A stretch of 64,000 nt of DNA, from positions 553,501 through 617,500 of the forward strand of contig JAODUO010000053.1 of the NCBI GenBank assembly GCA_025642075.2, in the 5' to 3' direction. Position numbers and translations under genes: made by a program. Below the pieces are notes generated by a model, which was given only the letters and a program-made list of their open reading frames with translations, did no database searches and was not told where the DNA came from. The stretch is from Ridgeia piscesae (lineage: Eukaryota; Annelida; Polychaeta; Sabellida; Siboglinidae). Below are positions 57,452 through 64,000 of the stretch, in pieces (position 1 is the first letter of the stretch; every line of letters begins with the position of its first letter).

Positions 57452-57825
57452 GTGCACTTGTGTGTACTACAGTAGTGCCACCTTGCGGCTGTATTGTGTA
57501 GTAATTCCCCAGTGTCGACTGCCTACAGGTGTCGTCGGTGCTAAGACCCGGGGGTCGGTTCATCTCGATCACGTTTGCGCAGCCACACTTCCGGAAGCCG
57601 CTGTACGCACAGCGCCGCTGGCACTGGTCACTCGAGACGCGCACTTTCGGAGACGGCTTTGAGTATTTTGTCTACGTCATGGTCAAGGGGGGTGAATTGA
57701 CCACTGCCGACGTGACCATGATGAGTCAGCGGAACCGGCGTCATCATCGTCCGGTCTCACCGGCGACGATTGACTCGGACGACGAAAATTTCCTCCTGAC
57801 TAATTTGGAGTGTGTATCAGATTGA
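50079..57825 (+). CDS. EEF1AKMT4: EEF1A lysine methyltransferase 4-like, 3 exons
   Basis: Exons 50079-50235, 51973-52256 and 57529-57825 join to 245 residues (human about 255). All sites are GT-AG and phases fit: G|GA makes the Gly of the SAM loop, and CAG|GTG joins exons 2 and 3. It is a seven-beta-strand SAM-dependent methyltransferase: YWNKRY and YDWF at the start, motif I LMLGCGNSSLSEE at 51-62, acidic IDYS at 74-77, DWQVMDITDL near 95-104, the family hallmark EKGTLDAML at 116-124, and VLRPGGRFISITFAQPHFR in exon 3. The acidic tail with SDDENFL matches the human tail. The human enzyme methylates a lysine of translation factor eEF1A in the cytosol, so that role is inferred here. In human the gene is linked to ECE2 by read-through; here it ends in its own stop. 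Introns carry MITEs and a 28S rRNA fragment. Confidence 0.95.
50552..50712. mobile_element. Palindromic MITE with telomere-like core
   Basis: Arms of about 37 bp (ATTTGGACC then AACCACTATTCCAAAAT and TGTGAG) are perfectly inverted except for three transitions. They enclose about 85 bp that include AACCCTAACC, ACTAACCCTAAACC and CTAACCC. The element is non-coding and lies in intron 1 of the methyltransferase gene. A clear target-site duplication is not seen. Confidence 0.75.
50837..51133. mobile_element. hAT-like MITE, copy 2
   Basis: Terminal inverted repeats CATAGCTTTATG and CATAAAGCCCTG, with the perfect 8-bp target-site duplication GCTCAAAC at 50829-50836 and 51134-51141. An 8-bp duplication and a CA-GGG-type end are hallmarks of hAT insertions. 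The interior matches the MITE at 12328-12584, including GTTAACATCCATGTGTCCACC, with an extra 40 bp at left. Non-coding. Confidence 0.88.
51142..51960. other. Methyltransferase intron 1, remainder
   Basis: No gene. An inverted CCATGCATGCATGC / GCATGCATGCATGG pair at about 51682-51770 could form a stem. Otherwise it is AT-rich intron. Confidence 0.35.
52739..52845. repeat. Left flank repeat of the rRNA fragment
   Basis: Begins GATTACCCAGACTCAGTGAG and contains GAGGTGGCAGCACTT. A diverged direct copy lies at 53377-53483, and the two bracket the 28S rRNA fragment. Confidence 0.55.
52926..53283 (+). rRNA. 28S rRNA 3'-end fragment (pseudogene, in intron 2 of the methyltransferase)
   Basis: From TTAGACCGTCGTGAGACAGG on, the sequence is the conserved 3' domain of 28S rRNA. 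It includes the sarcin-ricin loop AGTACGAGAGGAACC (52994-53008), TGGTTCATGTGCTTGGCTGA, GACTGAACGCCTCTAAGTCA, and a GC-rich variable domain with TTCG loops up to about 53283. Roughly 360 bases are present and the rest of the rRNA is missing. It is on the same strand as the host gene, isolated, and carries substitutions such as CTAATGACAGG and GTTGCAATGG. It is therefore a displaced rRNA fragment, not a working rDNA unit. Confidence 0.93.
53377..53483. repeat. Right flank repeat of the rRNA fragment
   Basis: Begins GATTACCCTGGCTCTGTGAG and contains GAGGTGGCAGCACTT. It is a diverged direct copy of 52739-52845, most similar over the first 35 bases. Confidence 0.5.
53484..54049. other. Methyltransferase intron 2, nothing recognised
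   Basis: AT-rich intron sequence without identifiable elements. Confidence 0.3.
54050..54925. mobile_element. Possible non-autonomous DNA element with AAATAC-rich inverted ends
   Basis: The left end (54058-54190) is full of CAAATACTTTT and GTATTTAAAT. The right end (54800-54920) has GTATTTGAAAATGTATTTGA and GGTATTTAAATACC, partly as inverted copies. Such AAATAC-rich ends occur in some hAT-like elements. No target-site duplication is seen and the interior has no transposase. Confidence 0.4.
54926..55095 (-). mobile_element. tRNA-derived SINE
   Basis: On the minus strand a tRNA-like head (GGCGCAGTTGTTCACTGGCTA, then GGGTTCACATCCTGGG, a near-perfect B box) is followed by ACCTTGGGCAAGT and CAGCTGAGTGAATGAGTACCTGGC. 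CTTGGGCAAGT and GAGTACCTGGC tails are shared by widespread metazoan SINEs. The box order and tail fit a 5'-complete, decayed SINE next to the AAATAC element. Confidence 0.6.
55096..57388. other. Methyltransferase intron 2, right part
   Basis: No gene recognised. It contains short CA/TG-rich patches (56127-56160, 56255-56300), and a GTGCGTGC stretch leads into the (TG)n at 57389. Confidence 0.35.
57389..57446. repeat. (TG)n microsatellite upstream of methyltransferase exon 3
   Basis: About 29 TG units ending 82 bp before exon 3, within reach of the intron's 3' splice site region. Cys/Val ORFs here are artefacts. Confidence 0.95.
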
Positions 57826-58455
57826 CACATTTCATGTGGAGAAGATAATTCCCGAATGCAGACGTCGGTCAGACTGTCGAACGATTTTCGTACGGTGGCT
57901 GAATACTCTCCCGTAGAATGCGAGTTGGCGTTGCACGCCCATAAGCGTGTCTGTCTGTCTGTAGCGTGTTCCGGGCGGCCACAACGACAGGACAACGGTG
58001 TCGTAACGTTATGCGTCAGATCTGTCACATTCAAACGTCGACATGCCTTTATTTCCAGAATTAGGGACCAGTAAATTGTATTTCTACTAAATGAGTTAGA
58101 AACAGTGTGATCATTTACATGTTACGTATGGGTAAAACTCGCTCCCATGTACGCACATCGTGCCCATTAGGTGTGCCCCCTTCCCTTGTCCACAGTGCGT
58201 ATACGTTGTATATGCATTATGCACCCCACCGTGTACGTTTGTCGTACACGATCGCCGTTAAGCCCACACCATTCTTGCTCACATAATGTGCACATGCCCT
58301 CCTGTCGAGAACACACTGCGAAGTTTATATCGAACATTTTGTAACAAAAGTAACTTAACTAAGTAAGTTTACAAAACGTTTGAGTTAATAGGCTTATGAA
58401 TCATTTGGAAATTCGGCTGAATCTAGCATACTCTTTATTTCTAAGCTACACATAT
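57826..58455. other. 3' UTR and downstream of the methyltransferase gene
   Basis: No further gene. ORF 57856-58074 lies directly after the stop and has no recognised domain. I could not identify a convincing polyadenylation hexamer nearby. Confidence 0.35.
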
Positions 58456-58462
58456 ACACACG

Positions 58463-58584
<122 letters not shown>

Positions 58585-58589
58585 AGTTC

Positions 58590-58920
58590 GAAGTGCCTCC
58601 ACCTGGTGTCGAACGTAAATACTACATGTGTAGGTGCACTAATGTTAAAGTTGTCAATCACTACACGGTAACGATCTGCTACTACAGCACAGTACTGTAC
58701 ATGCTTGTTCCCCTCTTCCTATTAATCCAGTTACGTTTGTATTCGGTCTATCTTCCAGTAGTCCTCTACAGGTATGTATTGGTGTTGGTGTGATATGTCA
58801 TTAATTGCTTGAATCGAAATTCTGAGTTGTAAATATTACTAATTGTGAGGTGCTTGCAACAATTCAAAAGTTTTATTCCTGTTTCATGCGGAACGTGAAC
58901 ACCAATGTTATACGTACAGT
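58590..58920. other. No gene recognised
   Basis: Unique sequence between two CA tracts without recognisable features. Confidence 0.3.
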
Positions 58921-59084
58921 TCTGTGCTTCACGCACACCCATACACCCGCTCCCACACCCCCACAAACGCACACGCACACGTACACGTGCACACAGACAA
59001 ACATATATACATAAACAAACATACACACATACATGTACACACACCACACACACATACTTACACATACATACATGTACACATACA

Positions 59085-60295
<1,211 letters not shown>

Positions 60296-60900
60296 ATGGA
60301 GTAAGTTCGCTCATCGGGACGTACGTAGGGTACCATAATCAGGCGTAAGTGGATGGAGTACGTTCACTCATCGGGGACGTACGTACGACATCATAATCAG
60401 GTGTAAGTGAATGGAGTACGTTCACTCATCTAGGTCGTACGTACGACATCATAGTCAGGTGTAAGTGGATGGAGTACGTTCACTCATCTGGGACGTACGT
60501 ACGACATCATAGTCATAGTCAGGTGTAAGTGGATGGAGTACGTTCACTCATCTAGGACGAACGTACGACGTTATAGTCAGGAGTAACTGGAAAGAGTACG
60601 TTCACTCATCTGGGACGTACGTACGACATCATAGTCAGGTGTAAGTGGAAGGAGTACGTTCACTCATCGGGCACGTACATACGACATTATAGGCAGGTGT
60701 AAGTGCATGGAGTAAGTTCACTCATCGGGGACGTACGTACGACATCATAGTCAGGTGTAAGTGGATGGAATACGTTCACTCATCTGGGACGTACGTACGA
60801 CATCATAGTCAGGTGTAAGTGGAAGGAGTACGTTCACTCATCGGGCACGTACATACGACATTATAGGCAGGTGTAAGTGGATGGAGTACGTTCACTCATC
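60296..60900. repeat. 58-bp minisatellite, about 10 copies
   Basis: Unit GTAAGTGGATGGAGTACGTT then CACTCATCTGGGACGTACGT and ACGACATCATAGTCAGGT. Copies vary by GGG/AGG and one carries an extra CATAGT. GACGTACGTACG is a short palindrome in each unit. Decayed units continue to about 61200 (CATTCAACGAA every 55-60 bases). Confidence 0.93.
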
Positions 60901-61254
60901 GACGTCGTGTATCTATATATCACATTTAGGTGCACATGGATTGAGTACTTTAATTCAATAAAGACATGCATATCACATCACATATCATATTTAGTTGCAA
61001 GTAGATGAAATGCGGTAATTTAACGAAGACGTGCATATCCGTTACAATCTGGTGAAAGTGGCTACATTACGTTCATTCAACGAAGCGTACATATGACATT
61101 ATATTCAGATATACGTGGCGTATGTTTATTCAACGAAGGTGTAAATGTATACATCAGTGAGGTGTAAGTCAATGAATACTTTCATTCAACGAAAACATAC
61201 GTATGACAACACTATCATGTGTAAATGGTGGATACATAATCATATTGTACACAA

Positions 61255-61301
61255 AGACACACACACGCACAGTCACACACACATGCACGCACGCACGCAC
61301 A

Positions 61302-61354
<53 letters not shown>

Positions 61355-61435
61355 AGACTCACACAGACTCGCACAGAGACACAGACTCAAACAGAGACAC
61401 AGACTAACACAGAGACACAGACTCACACAGACACG
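61255..61435. repeat. CA-rich / CACAGA tract
   Basis: (AC)n followed by ACTCACACAGAGACACAGAC-type units, similar in sequence to the array at 41735-43505. Confidence 0.9.
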
Positions 61436-61481
61436 ACCTCATTGAGTCAAAGTATTTCATCCACTTACATCTCTCTATGGT

Positions 61482-61950
<469 letters not shown>

Positions 61951-61986
61951 TGTTTATGTATGTATGAGAATGTATATGTGTATGTA

Positions 61987-61989
<3 letters not shown>

Positions 61990-62026
<37 letters not shown>
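61990..62026. repeat. (GA)n tract
   Basis: About 18 GA units following the TG tract after a short TGTATG spacer. Confidence 0.95.
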
Positions 62027-62032
<6 letters not shown>

Positions 62033-62039
62033 GCAGATA

Positions 62040-64000
62040 GAGTGTGTGTATATGTGTTCATATGTGTATGTATATGTACATGTACCTGTGTTTTAAGTGT
62101 TTAAGCAAGATAATTCTGAACACGAAATAGCGAAACACGTAGAGTGATATTTTGACAGCGTAGCGTTGTGTAAAATCTGAGCTGTTTCAATGATCCGTGG
62201 TTTTGTTGTACCATGTACGTTTGTAGATGCATTGTCAATGTTCAATAAGGCTGTTGTCCGAAATGTCGAGGGCGTTTTGTGTTAGTGGCATACACGTGTT
62301 GGTTAATTATTGCTAACTAGATTAAAATAACGTGAAGTCAAACACAGGTTAGAATTTAGTTCTTAATTTAACATAAAATAAATATGTATAGCCTGTATCA
62401 AATTAGCAGCTAATGCATTACGCTTAGTTATTATATATGAATAGTTACAATAGAAAAATTAAATTATTTATTTTGAAACGTTTCGGTTTAATTGTTTCAA
62501 ATGTCAACGGCCATATTAACATTTATGATATCATAGCGTGTATTAATTGGGACGCGCTGGAAATTTCCACCGTCGCCGGAACACGTAGCCTCGTGTTTGT
62601 GCCAGATATAACGTTGTTGACAGTCGTTCCCATTATGACAACCTCACATGCAGGCGGTCACTATCTGATGATGTCCCACTTACTAACACACGAGACATTC
62701 TTGAGCTTGATCTCATCAGGCCGAACAATTACAGACCGCACTGCACCCTGCGGAAATTACTCGGCTGCGGCTAGACAGAAGACACTGCTGATCGAGTGCA
62801 TCTAGTACGACCGACCGCACAGGCCGTCAACATATCGGTTAGTATAAACAAGGGCGTCATGCTTGTTTGGGCGTCACGGTCAACCGTCCTTGTCCCAGAA
62901 AACGGTGACGTTACCGTCCAGGTTTGCGTGGTGCGGTCAAGTTAATCCAAAGCCACGGCGATTAGAACGCAAAGCTGATCGAAGATCGGCGGTACTTTTA
63001 TTAAAAACCATACGCGGAGAACGCAGAAGACAGTCAAGTTGTCGAGTTCAACGGCGTTAGCTCGATTACGTGTGTAGATATATTTAAAAGAAGCCGATAA
63101 AGCAGACCTGGTATTATAGGGACCCGGTTTGATGGACCGGTTTGTTATCAGATTTAGAGAGCAAGAATAAATGCAGTGTCGTTGATATCATAAAAAGTAT
63201 GCGTTACGAAACGTCATTCATGATATGTCCATCCGTGTCCTTAATACATAAAAACGTGTCCTAGCCAAAGGGCCTATGGTACACGTGCATCGCGCTTGGT
63301 GATTATAACTATCTGCGGCGTTTTATCTATGGACATATTAAAAGTGTTTTGCTGCTAATTATGCAACGGTACTAGTGATGGTAGTGAAGCGTATGGCAGT
63401 TGATACGACGGCGATGTCGATATTAAAGCAATGCAACCACAACAGTGATGCCCTAAGGAAGACCGTAAATTTCCACAAGTCCCACTTTGCATATCGCTGT
63501 ACCATACCTGCGTTGAATATCACTCTTCTTTGTCACATCGCGAGCTCCTGTTACCGGGAAACTGCCCCTAGTCAAACCCGTGATTAGAGCAGCAAATCTG
63601 GGTTGACAGACAGGTGGCTTATCGGAGACAGCTGCCAACACATTGTATCAGACTTATCTGTAAACACCATCAGATATTTCACGACAAAGATGAACAGGAT
63701 GGCGATACACGTGCAGCTGCCACTGGTACCCATGGTCGTCGCTACAACTGGCGTGTGCTATAGCTTCAGCTATTGTTTTACCGTTGTTGTTGCCTTCACT
63801 ACTAGTGTCCCTAATATTGCTGCAGCAGCTGCAGCTATTTGGGTACCATCGATATGGAATATCTCTATCCCATCTGCCGAGTTCTAGTTAATGATATGCG
63901 AAAGAGCATAAATGTGCTTTCCAGTGGCATCAACTACAATGTGTAGTCTTCATTGTGTGCACAGTTATCAACGTATTTACGTGAGGATGCTACGAAAACT
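62040..64000. other. No gene recognised at the right end
   Basis: Unique sequence of mixed composition. ORFs at 62437-62805 and 63603-63887 have no recognisable domain and no clear splice sites. A promoter or first exon of a gene beyond the window cannot be excluded. Confidence 0.3.

Noticed and set aside
62437..63887. Plus-strand ORFs of 122 and 94 codons as genes
   Set aside because: No recognisable domain, no promoter or splice support; length is compatible with chance.

Overview
This is a window of an AT-rich, intron-rich animal genome. Split genes with canonical GT-AG introns, CR1-type non-LTR retrotransposons, tRNA-derived SINEs, MITEs and very large simple-repeat and minisatellite arrays point to a lophotrochozoan, most likely a gastropod mollusc. 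I cannot name the species. There is no bacterial or viral gene organisation.

Three host genes can be reconstructed exon by exon. (1) NEDD8 (+, 9720-13081) has five coding exons, including an 18-nt microexon and a GC-AG intron. (2) A zyxin/LPP/TRIP6-family three-LIM adaptor (-, 17101-34225) has seven confident coding exons, with a possible start exon at 40835-40879. It lies tail-to-tail with NEDD8. (3) EEF1AKMT4-like lysine methyltransferase (+, 50079-57825) has three coding exons and ends in the conserved acidic tail. A fourth gene is represented only by a probable signal-peptide first exon (-, 6435-6489).

Layout: 1-8.0 kb is retroelement-rich (four non-LTR fragments and an older repeat with periodic CGCCAT hairpins). 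8.6-13.3 kb holds NEDD8. 13.3-16.6 kb is intergenic. 16.7-34.2 kb is the LPP-like gene; its introns and 3' UTR carry 40-, 50- and 63-bp minisatellites, a (TA)n block and a ~3.8 kb CR1 copy. 35.3-38.9 kb is a 43-bp array, 41.7-43.5 kb a CACAGA-type array and 43.9-46.5 kb a 1.3-kb tandem duplication. 49-58 kb is the methyltransferase gene, with two MITEs and a 28S rRNA fragment in its introns. 58-64 kb is mostly long CA/TG tracts, a 58-bp array and sequence with no recognised gene.

The most unusual observation is that two different minisatellites of the LPP-like gene appear to be seeded by its own exon ends. The 50-bp unit (about 42 copies) carries the last 27 nt of the LIM1 exon plus its 5' splice site, so the downstream intron holds tens of decoy donors. 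The 40-bp unit in the 3' UTR repeats the final Met-Thr-Thr-Glu-Leu codons next to the stop codon. All calls are by eye; no searches or alignments were run.
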